Shown here: positions 44,101 to 50,449 of the stretch, piece after piece
How the letters are laid out: each line of letters starts with the position of its first letter
Numbering within the stretch: position 1 is the first letter of the stretch
NCBI GenBank assembly: GCA_004352715.1
Contig: SCFE01000003.1
Coordinates: 5,394,979-5,458,978, forward strand
Origin: Hofstenia miamia
Taxonomy: Eukaryota; Xenacoelomorpha; Acoela
Reading direction: 5' to 3'
Length of the DNA: 64,000 nucleotides
Notes under the pieces: generated by a model
Databases searched by the model: none
Seen by the model: only the letters and a program-made list of their open reading frames with translations
What the model was told of the DNA's origin: nothing
Made by a program: the position numbers and the translations under genes

Positions 44101-44629
44101 AAAGTGCTCCTAAAATTTACTAATTTCCTATTTTTGAGAACCCAATTTTTAAGAAACTTATTTTTAACTCTGAATTGATAAAAAAATATTAATATCTGAC
44201 CATATGTTGTTTGAAAGGAATGGTCCATCCCGAATTAATTTGCTTTCGTGTTTTTATGATATGTTCAAAAACAAATTTAATTAGATTGGAAAAGTTAACA
44301 AATCCACCTCACTCACTGAACTTCTTCGTCTGAATGATATAATAGAAGCCAGAGCGAACCCTCAAACAAGCTCAGCATTAGGCAGACGTCAGTCTACAAT
44401 AGATTACAGATCGTCTTCAAGAAATCTTCAGAGCGCTAGAAGAAGAAAAGATCGAGAGAAATCCTCCCAAATTACGGAGGTCATTCAGAACGGTTCAATA
44501 AATCACCACGAGTCCCTGAAAAACAATTTATCCAATGGACACATTACAAACAATATTGATGTTACGACCAATCACGGTGCTATTGAACCTCACCCTGGTA
44601 ACAATGAAAATGTTGTTACAATGTTATAA
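6840..44629 (+). CDS. AMT: AMT-family ammonium transporter, 3' portion (seven spliced exons)
   Basis: Membrane channel/transporter for ammonium. Exons: 6840-7165, 7825-7896, 9091-9150, 11483-11559, 11863-12078, 43231-43463, 44285-44629. They join in consistent phase to 1329 nt (442 residues plus stop). Seen: the AERANFNAY region, an AHWIW motif, VVHLIGG carrying the first pore histidine, the glycine-rich [15 protein letters not shown] helix, [13 protein letters not shown] with the second pore histidine, then GLFHGGG. These are hallmarks of the plant/invertebrate AMT branch rather than Rh glycoproteins. The first helices (about 130-150 residues in the family) lie upstream of the window, in a gap, or were missed. 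The C-terminal tail after VEHNINGR is long, hydrophilic, rich in Ser, Asn and Arg, and probably cytosolic. The fifth intron is about 31 kb as assembled and contains an SLC6 gene on the other strand. The family call is firm; the last two exon boundaries are less so. Confidence 0.92.
7166..9090. other. AMT introns around the 72-nt exon
   Basis: AT-rich intronic sequence. Apart from the exon at 7825-7896, nothing else recognised. Confidence 0.6.
7825..7896 (+). CDS. AMT: AMT exon: [22 protein letters not shown]
   Basis: 72 nt between a TTTTAG acceptor and a consensus GTAAGT donor. The phase (1 + 69 + 2) fits both neighbours. It encodes the highly conserved FNCGS helix of AMT proteins and the following GGKWKLAA loop. 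It is too short to stand out as an open reading frame. Confidence 0.93.
9091..9150 (+). CDS. AMT: AMT exon: [19 protein letters not shown]
   Basis: 60 nt between a GGTTTAG acceptor and a GTAAGT donor, with phase 1 + 57 + 2. It continues the WKLAAK-SAVVTIN block, which in the family is followed by a Gly/Ser-rich helix as seen here. Confidence 0.92.
   Translation, partial: VSSSYNQFFCIRRSSVSSN
10262..11055 (-). pseudogene. Tc1/mariner transposase relic
   Basis: Reads on the minus strand from [14 protein letters not shown] at about 11055. A helix-turn-helix-like stretch with [18 protein letters not shown] follows. Near the end comes [18 protein letters not shown], the classic Tc1 DDE-domain signature around the last catalytic acid. 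Several stops and frameshifts interrupt it, and it is shorter than the usual 340-residue transposase, so it is inactive. Terminal inverted repeats were not identified. (TA)n at 11114-11163 abuts the 5' side. Confidence 0.85.
11114..11163. repeat. (TA)n tract, 50 bp
   Basis: Pure TA. It lies in the same register (offset 12045) as the (TA)n at 23112-23210 and may have seeded the false overlap described in the findings. Confidence 0.95.
11483..11559 (+). CDS. AMT: AMT exon: [25 protein letters not shown]
   Basis: 77 nt between a TTATTTAG acceptor and a GTAATA donor. It encodes the [12 protein letters not shown] helix typical of AMT. The final G joins CA of the next exon to make the Ala of ITA. 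A corrupted echo of this exon at 23528-23604 is described separately. Confidence 0.93.
11863..12078 (+). CDS. AMT: AMT exon: second pore histidine, [13 protein letters not shown]
   Basis: 216 nt between a TATGTTTAG acceptor and a GTACCA donor. It encodes [19 protein letters not shown], then [28 protein letters not shown], ending at VVSHP. The His of VAVHG is the second of the paired pore histidines. Phase 1 at the donor matches the exon at 43231. A corrupted echo lies at 23908-24123. Confidence 0.94.
12372..12417. repeat. (TA)n tract, about 46 bp
   Basis: Pure TA just downstream of the AMT 216-nt exon, with register offset 10794 to the (TA)n at 23166-23212. Confidence 0.95.
12421..13923. other. 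Intronic sequence that is a parent of the 23-25 kb chimera
   Basis: AT-rich with no gene. Blocks 12421-12475, 12616-12710, 13651-13876 and 14121-14240 recur identically in the 23.2-25.0 kb region at offset 10794 (10795 after one extra T). Confidence 0.6.
14275..14619. mobile_element. MITE with 16-bp terminal inverted repeats
   Basis: The left end TAGGCGCCAAGTACGG and the right end, reverse-complemented, TAAGCGCCAAGTACGG differ at one of 16 positions. The element is 345 bp, has no open frame, and is flanked by (TA)n, so a TA target duplication cannot be told from the repeat. Confidence 0.8.
15671..16105. repeat. Block-chimeric repeat made of two nearby sequences
   Basis: 15671-15920 is identical to 13951-14200 (offset 1720). 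15921-15954 and 15975-16105 are identical to 15487-15520 and 15541-15671 (offset 434). The two sources alternate in register and the junctions sit at or near (TA)n. This is likely an assembly artefact of the same type as 23211-25050. Confidence 0.8.
16106..18610. other. Intronic noncoding sequence downstream of the SLC6 gene
   Basis: AT-rich, with short (TA)n at about 16310-16360. No gene recognised and no clear AATAAA on the minus strand for the SLC6 gene. Confidence 0.5.
18611..20266 (-). CDS. SLC6-family sodium-coupled transporter, intronless, nested in the AMT intron
   Basis: A 551-residue open frame for a Na+/Cl--dependent (NSS/SLC6) plasma-membrane symporter with the expected 12 helices. 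TM1 carries [13 protein letters not shown] (residues 20-32) followed by [10 protein letters not shown] (38-47). The chloride-site residues of the family all appear present: Tyr47, Gln245, Ser249, Asn281, Ser285. The position that is Asp in monoamine transporters is Gly24, which argues for an amino-acid-type substrate. The TM2-TM3 loop is short, with a Cys126/Cys133 pair and an N-glycosylation site at Asn138. TM8 carries [11 protein letters not shown]. Only 11 residues precede TM1, shorter than usual. No Met lies in frame between this ATG and the upstream stop, so either this is the start or a short 5' exon is missing. The absence of introns among intron-rich neighbours suggests a retrocopy, but no poly(A) tail is visible. 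Confidence 0.94.
   Translation of the reverse strand: MEIKRQTFSNKADYLLTCIGFAVGLGNVWRFPRVCLDNGGGAFLLPYFVVFFLQGLPLMVIELLMGQRFRGSSLTSYRRASKYAWGIGLSMALASFYTSLYYNTILSYALIYFFNSFTSVLPWTVCPNHAQGCGTGVNQTEPIYYYLLQVVQNKAKGFEDANDIQWPLYFASCIAWTISFIILLNGIKCIGKVVYFTVLFPYLVLTILLIIGISKEGASDGLKYLFTPDFAELRKPKVWMIACQQIFFSAGLGYGTLISMSAHTAKKSNVLHDALIILSVNSLFSIYAAIGVFSIKGHLANNAFKMCVQDPNCHNKSLSIFLKDNSEGNGLIFVAMASAVNTLGSGGSAIFLSIIFYLMIICLGLDSLISTVEGYLMVVYDIIDDWEFHVNGETLKKLFFTIIIFFSIVFSLAFCSRHGDYWIGVFDQYGSVDIIIIIGIFEYIFAIQFYGIENFCHDFYLFTGLQANIPLRIAWQYIGPISLLTVFITNTVNDFTGGKMFTYNDLNNHNEDFPIHVTSVAAFLVLSAILWIPLGTILQFLKSFHFGINIF
20267..20955. other. Sequence upstream of the SLC6 start codon
   Basis: AT-rich. An (ATT)n tract lies at about 20806-20830. 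No promoter motif can be supported. Confidence 0.4.
20960..21895 (+). pseudogene. Decayed non-LTR (LINE) reverse transcriptase with (ATT)n tail
   Basis: Frames on the plus strand show, in order, [58 protein letters not shown] and [13 protein letters not shown]. These correspond to the reverse-transcriptase blocks of CR1/jockey-type LINEs. The catalytic FADD motif has become FVDG, and stops and frameshifts are frequent. The (ATT)n tract at 21861-21892 sits where the 3' tail should be. Confidence 0.8.
21896..23111. other. Intronic noncoding sequence
   Basis: AT-rich. 22808-22925 is unusually GC-rich and CT-skewed for this window, but no gene or RNA fold was recognised. Confidence 0.4.
23112..23210. 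repeat. (TA)n tract, about 99 bp
   Basis: Nearly pure TA with one TTTA interruption. It is the left boundary of the chimeric region. Confidence 0.95.
23528..23604 (+). pseudogene. Apparent copy of the AMT 77-nt exon (probably not real)
   Basis: Same length as the exon at 11483-11559 and in register, but with an in-frame TAG and the GT donor changed to CT. It lies inside the chimeric consensus, so I interpret it as an artefact rather than a decayed duplicate exon. Confidence 0.6.
23908..24123 (+). pseudogene. Apparent copy of the AMT 216-nt exon (probably not real)
   Basis: Exactly 216 nt like 11863-12078, but TGC has become TGA near the start, the pore-histidine codon has become Tyr, and the GT donor has become CT. 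Within 23908-23972 and around the donor, every base differing from the true exon equals the base 10794 upstream, so these changes come from sequence mixing, not mutation. Confidence 0.7.
24236..28406. repeat. Direct repeat copy 1 (partner 31229-35394)
   Basis: Constant offset of 6993 to copy 2. From 25051 the two are identical apart from one difference noticed (25224 T versus 32217 C) and a small change in the terminal TA run. It ends in (TA)n at a gap of exactly 1000 N. No gene in it. Confidence 0.9.
28407..29406. other. Assembly gap (1000 N)
   Basis: Exactly 1000 N, which looks like a default gap size. Left flank is (TA)n. Confidence 1.
29407..31228. other. Intronic sequence with a long (TA)n
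   Basis: AT-rich. (TA)n at about 30144-30203. No gene recognised. Confidence 0.5.
31229..35394. repeat. Direct repeat copy 2 (partner 24236-28406)
   Basis: From 32044 it matches 25051-28406 almost perfectly. 31229-32043 matches copy 1 only in parts, where copy 1 is mixed with other sequence. It ends in (TA)n at a 404-N gap. No gene recognised in it. Confidence 0.9.
35395..35798. other. Assembly gap (404 N)
   Basis: Unresolved bases flanked on both sides by (TA)n. Confidence 1.
35799..38452. other. Intronic noncoding sequence
   Basis: AT-rich, with (TA)n at about 35938-35971. Small open frames at 36663-36872 and 36925-37254 show no recognisable domain and probably arise by chance. Confidence 0.45.
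38453..38752. mobile_element. hAT-like MITE
   Basis: The left end resembles the common hAT terminus (GTGATTCTGAAACTTTTTCC), and the right end reverse-complements to CAGTGGTTCCCAATGACC. GC content is raised inside. The target duplication is not clear. Confidence 0.5.
38753..41985. other. Intronic noncoding sequence with CT-rich and TA microsatellites
   Basis: (CT)n-rich tract at about 39256-39310, (AAT)n near 40670-40690, (TA)n at about 41116-41170. No gene recognised. Confidence 0.45.
41880..42291 (-). pseudogene. Unidentified mobile-type gene fragment
   Basis: The minus strand, after a good TTCCTATTTCAG acceptor, reads [28 protein letters not shown], then [35 protein letters not shown], then stops at DQKS. 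A shifted frame continues as [29 protein letters not shown]. The composition and regular heptads look like real protein, and I recall similar C-terminal segments in repetitive, transposon-associated invertebrate genes, but cannot name a family. The frameshift argues for a dead copy. Confidence 0.45.
42292..43222. other. Intronic sequence with a piggyBac-like end motif
   Basis: At about 42898-42936, TTAACCCTCAG is followed by GGGGTCCACTGGACCCC, a near-perfect palindrome. TTAA plus CCC and such palindromes occur at piggyBac-type ends. No matching second end or transposase found. Confidence 0.3.
43231..43463 (+). CDS. AMT: AMT exon: GLFHGGG helix and VEHNINGR
   Basis: 233 nt. The acceptor is TTCCTAG (43224-43230); the nearby TTTCAG at 43217-43222 would put a stop codon in frame. 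It supplies [18 protein letters not shown], a TM helix, and [13 protein letters not shown], the end of the conserved AMT core. The donor GTCTTG at 43464 is weak but is the one that keeps frame with the last exon; GTTGGA at 43418 would break it. The exon lies about 31 kb from the previous one as assembled. Confidence 0.85.
43464..44284. other. Last AMT intron
   Basis: AT-rich. 43840-43925 is loosely similar to 62270-62360, suggesting a dispersed repeat. Confidence 0.4.
44285..44629 (+). CDS. AMT: AMT last exon: hydrophilic cytosolic tail
   Basis: 345 nt in phase 0 after TTAATTAG, beginning [26 protein letters not shown] and ending NNENVVTML then TAA. It is rich in Ser, Arg and Asn, with RRQS and [12 protein letters not shown] stretches that look like phosphorylation-type basic/serine clusters. 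AMT tails are usually divergent, so family similarity cannot confirm it. Support comes from the open frame, phase, position and an AATAAA signal about 110 nt downstream. Confidence 0.75.
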   Translation: MGKVNKSTSLTELLRLNDIIEARANPQTSSALGRRQSTIDYRSSSRNLQSARRRKDREKSSQITEVIQNGSINHHESLKNNLSNGHITNNIDVTTNHGAIEPHPGNNENVVTML

Positions 44630-44740
44630 TTTCACTGAATTGCCTATTTGTTAAAGTATTTTTATATTTTTGTTATTGACATCACATTATATTTTTATAA
44701 AATGTGTTTATTATATCAAAAAAAAATATTCTGAAACCGC

Positions 44741-44746
44741 AATAAA
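44741..44746 (+). terminator. Poly(A) signal AATAAA of AMT
   Basis: Canonical AATAAA 112 nt after the AMT stop codon, followed by T-rich sequence. It is plausible as the 3' end of the AMT transcript and lies about 400 bp from the convergent transgelin-like stop codon. Confidence 0.55.
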
Positions 44747-45058
44747 TTTATTTAGATAGGAAATTTTAAAAATTGGAAATAATTTATTAATCTTTTTGGA
44801 TGTTGCATTAATCTTTTAGAAATATGTGTTGTTAGCAAAATTAATTATATTAAATATAGAGCCAAACACTGTTGCTTTACATCAAAGTAGCTATTTGAGA
44901 ATATTAACTTTAAAATATTGATTTAAACAATATCACAGCTCTTAAGATTATTGATTACAATATTCATTTATTCGAACTTGCTAGTATGAAATTATGCAAC
45001 GAAGTGCTCTTCAAATATTACATAGTGATGCATTTAAACAGTTGAAGTTGCATAGAAA

Positions 45059-45064
45059 TTTATT
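45059..45064 (-). terminator. Poly(A) signal of the transgelin-like gene
   Basis: TTTATT on the plus strand reads AATAAA on the minus strand, about 80 nt after the stop codon of the transgelin-like gene. Confidence 0.5.
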
Positions 45065-45144
45065 ATACATCACAAGAAGCAAATTAATAATAACTAATCT
45101 GTTTGTTTACGTAAACTAAAATTAAGACACGAAGAGCAGAACTG

Positions 45145-45264
45145 CTACCAAGCTCGAGGTGTATACTCAGCTTCTCTCATTTGTTCTTCTGTAAATTCTC
45201 TCTTGTTTTCAGTTGCTTCCTTGGGACCCATCATGGGACCTTTGTAATCGGGATGCATTTGTGC
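45145..45264 (-). CDS. Transgelin-like last exon with stop
   Basis: 120 nt, 40 codons including TAG, after an ATCATTTAG acceptor. It encodes AQMHPDYKGPMMGPKEATENKREFTEEQMREAEYTPRAW. The NKREFTEEQ motif is diagnostic of transgelin/Mp20. The calponin-like repeat that usually follows is absent. Confidence 0.93.
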   Translation of the reverse strand, partial: AQMHPDYKGPMMGPKEATENKREFTEEQMREAEYTPRAW

Positions 45265-48200
45265 CTAAATGATATACTTTACCATGTTGATCATGCATTA
45301 AATTTTTTAAGCTCAATCTCAATAAAGGTATCTGTTAGCTTACCACAATTGGAGATCAGTGACGTACGAAGGGGGGGACATGGTGGAATGTCCCGCCCCA
45401 GTCAGGTTTTCAAATTTGATTTTGACTGGATAAATCAAAATTTTTTCGTAAAAATTGAAAAAATTAAAATCTATAATCGTGAAATGCATTTTTAGAGTCT
45501 ATTTTCTCAATATTTTCAAAAATTTTAGCTGGGCTTTGCCACGCATTGGGTAATAACGATGATGTCACCAACCCCCCCCCCCCCATCAGAAAATCCTGCG
45601 TATTCAAGATCTTAACACTCTGAAAAGCTTAGAGCATAATATTTATATAATATAAGCAATATATGATACTTAAATGAAATGAGATATCATGTTCAATTAG
45701 AATGCTTTCAGCATCTTTAGTTTTTCAAAATTCTATTTTATAATATAACCAAACAGAAACGTTCCTACTTGTTTTTTCTTGGCGAATAGCTTTATTAAAT
45801 TTGTACGCGTCTATAATATTATTATTATTATTCGTATCCACTTAACAACACGACATTGAAAGCGCTCAACTGAGTAGAGAAGTGAGCATGGAATAGACCA
45901 ACAAGAACAATCATATGAAAAGATAACGAACGGAACCGAAAGACAGAGAGGAACATTACGCGCTAGATGGAAAAGAAAGAGGATGCAGCTTTCTTAAGTT
46001 TTAAGTTCATTTGAGAATACCAAGATAAGGAAACGGATAGACGACGACCAAGGCAGGTATGTACAGAAACAGAAGAAAGTGGGGTAGAATCAAGAAAAAA
46101 AGGTCTAGGGAAAGCGTAAAGAAACTGCATGGGGAAAGAGATAAAAGACATTTTGATTTAGTAGGGTGAAATTCAAAATGATTAGAAGATAGCCAATCAA
46201 GAAGTCTATCAATAGCTGATTGAATTATAGTGAAAGAGTTCGGACAAAATAGTAGATTATAGTGTCATCAGCAAAAAGACTACATGGGCAAGGATGGGCA
46301 CATAGAGGAAGATCGTTTATTGAAACAAGAATTAGAAGAATCGCAAAAAGGGAACCTTGAGGCGTGCCACTAGAAATTGAGACAGAAGAGAAATGGGAGT
46401 TAAAACGAGCAACTTGAAAATGGTTAGATAAATAGTCAGAGAAGAGATTGATGAGAGAATCATCAAATCCAAAGCAACAGAGCTTCCAAAGAGTAATGGA
46501 ATATGGAATTCTATCAAATGCCTTTGAGATGTCGAAAAGATAATTGCTCCCTCGGTGTTTGAGTCAGACACTATATACAGAGTCAAGGAGATGAATAAGA
46601 TGAGAAATTGTCGAACGTCAAGGGCAGAAACCAAATTGATGCTGGGAAAGAAGTGGTTTGATCTGAGTTAATAGAAATTTGAATAAAAGATGTTCAAAGA
46701 CAATGAAGGTTTTGGCCAGAAGGGAGATAGGGTGAAAAATATTTACAGGCCGTTTGTTAAGGTCCTGAGGTTTCAAAATAGGAGTTATGAAAGCAGTTTT
46801 CTATTAAAAAGAAAAGAACAGGACAAGAGAATGTCAGTGAAAAGATATTTACGAGGCGAGGCAAAGGCTGAAGTACATTTGCTGAAAATCATTGAAGGAA
46901 TACCATGTATATATATATATATATATATGTATCATTTAAATCAAGTGAAATATCTGAAGCAAAAATTGTGGGAGGCGGATAAGAAGGAGAAACAAAATGA
47001 GCAGCTGGGGCAAATACACTAGCAAGAAATTATTGAGAAGCTCAGCCTTTTGAAAGTCTGAGGATGCAGCGATATGGTTCCAAGACAATGTTGAAGATAG
47101 ACGAGGAGGAGGAGAAGTACTTTTCAGAAAATTGAAGGCATCATGAAGAGACCATGCAGAAAATGATGACATTAAAGAAGTACGATGTATTCAATGCTAA
47201 TATTTACGTCTTTGCACAGAGATAGCAAACGGGAAATGGAGAACGGGGTAGTAACCAATTTCTTTTTGCCGAGTTGAGGTTGTTGAGTGCATGCATGGTA
47301 TGGGAGGAATAATAGAAAGAAGTTTGAGATTGTTTTAAACGATATTTCGGAGCAAAAGTTGAAAGTGCATCAAGTATCACAAGATATCAAGATTTCAGCG
47401 AGGCGCAAAAAGTTAGAGGTAGGGAAGATAATGTTAGAGAGAAATTGTCCTCATTAGAAGAAGAGATAGAATACGTTGAGATTTTTTGAAGAAAATCTGT
47501 GTAGTGAGTGTTTGACAGGGTTAGAATTTCACCATTTTGAAAATGATGATCAGATGATAGGAAAAGGAATTTAAAAGGTCGGATATCTGTATTTCTCATT
47601 ATATAAATAACTGTGTAAATTACACGGAAGAAATAATTGTGATCACCTTTGATAATATTCGAGCTCATCAAAATGAAAAAAAACAAAAGTGTAATTCATA
47701 ATGATCTCAGTTGATCTATTGAATCAAAAAAATTTCTTGCCAATCTACTTTTTATTATACATGGATTTCACAAATTTGCTATCTATGTGTCAAAGACAAA
47801 AATAAATGTTATTGCTAGCTTTTTCACTTACTGTGTTTTTGTAATAAAATTTAAAAGACATTTGGCTTTTAATTGCACCCTGCACAAATACTTGTGAACA
47901 TTTGATGTGAAAATTGTAAGCAAACTTTTTTATGTTTAAAGTGGCAATTAAATATCCATTAATGGTCATAATTGATTTGTCATATTACCCATTTCCATTA
48001 ACGGATTTTTGAGAAAAAAAAATTTCTACAGAATTAAACTTACTTATTGAGCAGCTCTGATTGTGAATGCAACACAACGCAGAAAAGTTTAAAGTCTGTG
48101 CATAATTTTTAGCAATAATGTGTACTTACTTTTCTCTGTAAAGCTAATATGCAAATGACTACTTGTGCGATATTTCGTTTATCAACTAAATCAACGGGTT

Positions 48201-50405
48201 GAAAGAGTTCCCTGTCAGGCAATCCATATGCTCTTGCGGATTCTTGAAATGCTGCACCATTTTCCATCTAAACAGGGACATACATATATTTGGAAATTTT
48301 TAGTGAATTAAAAACTGGCGCTCAGTACGATTTCTTAAAAAAATTGGAGTTAACACTAGCGATTTCACTCTCCTGTATCCGCGGATAAAGGTGATTGCGA
48401 ATGATTATTGTAGAATATGGATAAGGTCTGGCCTCCCACATCTCCTAAAACCTTAATTTGTTCTAAATTTTACAGATATATTATTTTGTCATACATGTAA
48501 TTTGCATTAAAATTTCTAACTTTTTTATCCTAATTTCTCGTAATTTTTTTATATCTTTTGAATCCTAAAATAGTTTTATTTACTAATTAGAGATAAATAT
48601 TAATAATAATGAATTGATTTCAATTTTTAGAGAGTGTTCTTTTTGAAACAACTTTTCACCCAAAAATGTTTTAGCATCTACACATTGAATTTTTTTAACA
48701 TAATCTCACTCATTTTCCGTTATCTTAGAAAATATTATTGTTAATATTGTCTAAGGATTATCAAAAGTAAAATATTCAACTAAGAAAAGTATTTTAGAAA
48801 TACCCATTACAAAAGATATTACTTCCCAGGTTCGTAGCCATAGCCACAGGCGGTTTGGGGGACGAGCCCCCTTGGAAGGTCAGGCACCCCCTCCTGGACA
48901 ACAAACCTAACAGCAAAATCAGCAAATAAAAATAAAATTTGTTAATTCAATTGTGCTTTCAACAATAATGTGAAATGTATTTCTAAGGTCTTTTGTGTAT
49001 ATTCTCAAAAAATTGTCGCTCGGCTTCACCCCGATGCTGGTCGCTTACGTAATCACTACTAGATTACCTCTCCTGCTAAAAAATCCCGCCACGCCAATGC
49101 ATGCAACACAAAGTTAAAATGGTGCACAGTTTTGGTAAAATTTCAATTTAAATTTTAAGAAGGTCGAAATTTTCATCAACTCCTCTTGAATGTGTGCCGA
49201 CCCCCTTAGGAGATGATGCTGGCTACGGGCCTGTTATTTCCTATTTCAAAATATCTCATTAGAGGCATCAATCAGATCTAGAGGCAAAAAGAATACTAAA
49301 GAGATAAGAAAAAACAAGAAAAGTTAATCTAAATTTCAAGAAAATATTATTTTAAGAAATTACTGTCTGGAAAAAATTCCTCCAAAACCATCTTTTAGCT
49401 TCTCAATCTAAAATCGGAACAGGCACTAAAGAAGAAAGGCATTACTCAATTGTTGGATAACAACCTTTGCTATAAATTTTGTTTAAAACAAATTTTATTG
49501 CTATCTATCTATCTTTCAAAGTTAATTTTCTTATTAATATTCTATTATATCATGTTTGTTTGAAATTTATTTTGAAGTTTCTTCGTTGGTGAAATACTTG
49601 ATGAATGACACTCTATGACAATAAATTTAGAAAACATAGAAGCTTATAGTTCTGGATAATCAGTTAAAAAACGTTATATTCAAGTCTACTCACACACATA
49701 TAGTTTTTTTACTAGATTTTCTCCATGTATTGCTGGGTATATTGACAAAGTTTCTAGGGATGCTCCTTCTTTTAATGTGTATGTTTGTCCAAATATTCAT
49801 TAATTTGTACTACTAGAAGGTCTTGATAATCCAAGAAAATTTGTACCAATTTTTCAAAAAAACGTCCTAATATCCTTATTTATTTTGCAGTTTAGGTGGG
49901 AGGTTATAAGCTGTTCAGTACACATTAGGCGTAACTTAATTAACTTTCAAAAAATTAAATGAATAAATTGATAAGGAATTAATATATAATAAGCATAAAT
50001 AGTGTTCAAAAATTAATTAATAGTTTTTAAAATATTATAATACCATCAAAAGAACTTTTAATCTCAGATCCTGGTGGTACTGGAAAGAAATTATTTTTGA
50101 AGGGAGAGCACTGCATTAAAGGTTTTACCTGCACATCCTTAGTTTATACACAATTAATAATAAACATATTTTAATTCTTAAGCATTAGCATGCTGGGAGG
50201 TGGTGACCGATGTGTTCAGACCAGACTAAATCAAATATTATTTAGCGTCATTATATGTACATTCATACAAATATAACTACTTACCATTTGAAAGTTGCCT
50301 CTACACTTCTTGTTATAAGGCCCAATTTTTGCTCCAACTAAGTTCTCCATTAATCTAAAAACTGAGCAATCACACATCTTAATGTATGATACCTAAATTC
50401 TAATA

Positions 50406-50449
<44 letters not shown>

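Noticed and set aside
46332-46634. 100-codon frame as a host gene
   Set aside because: It lies in the LINE relic; the neighbouring frame carries the reverse-transcriptase motifs.
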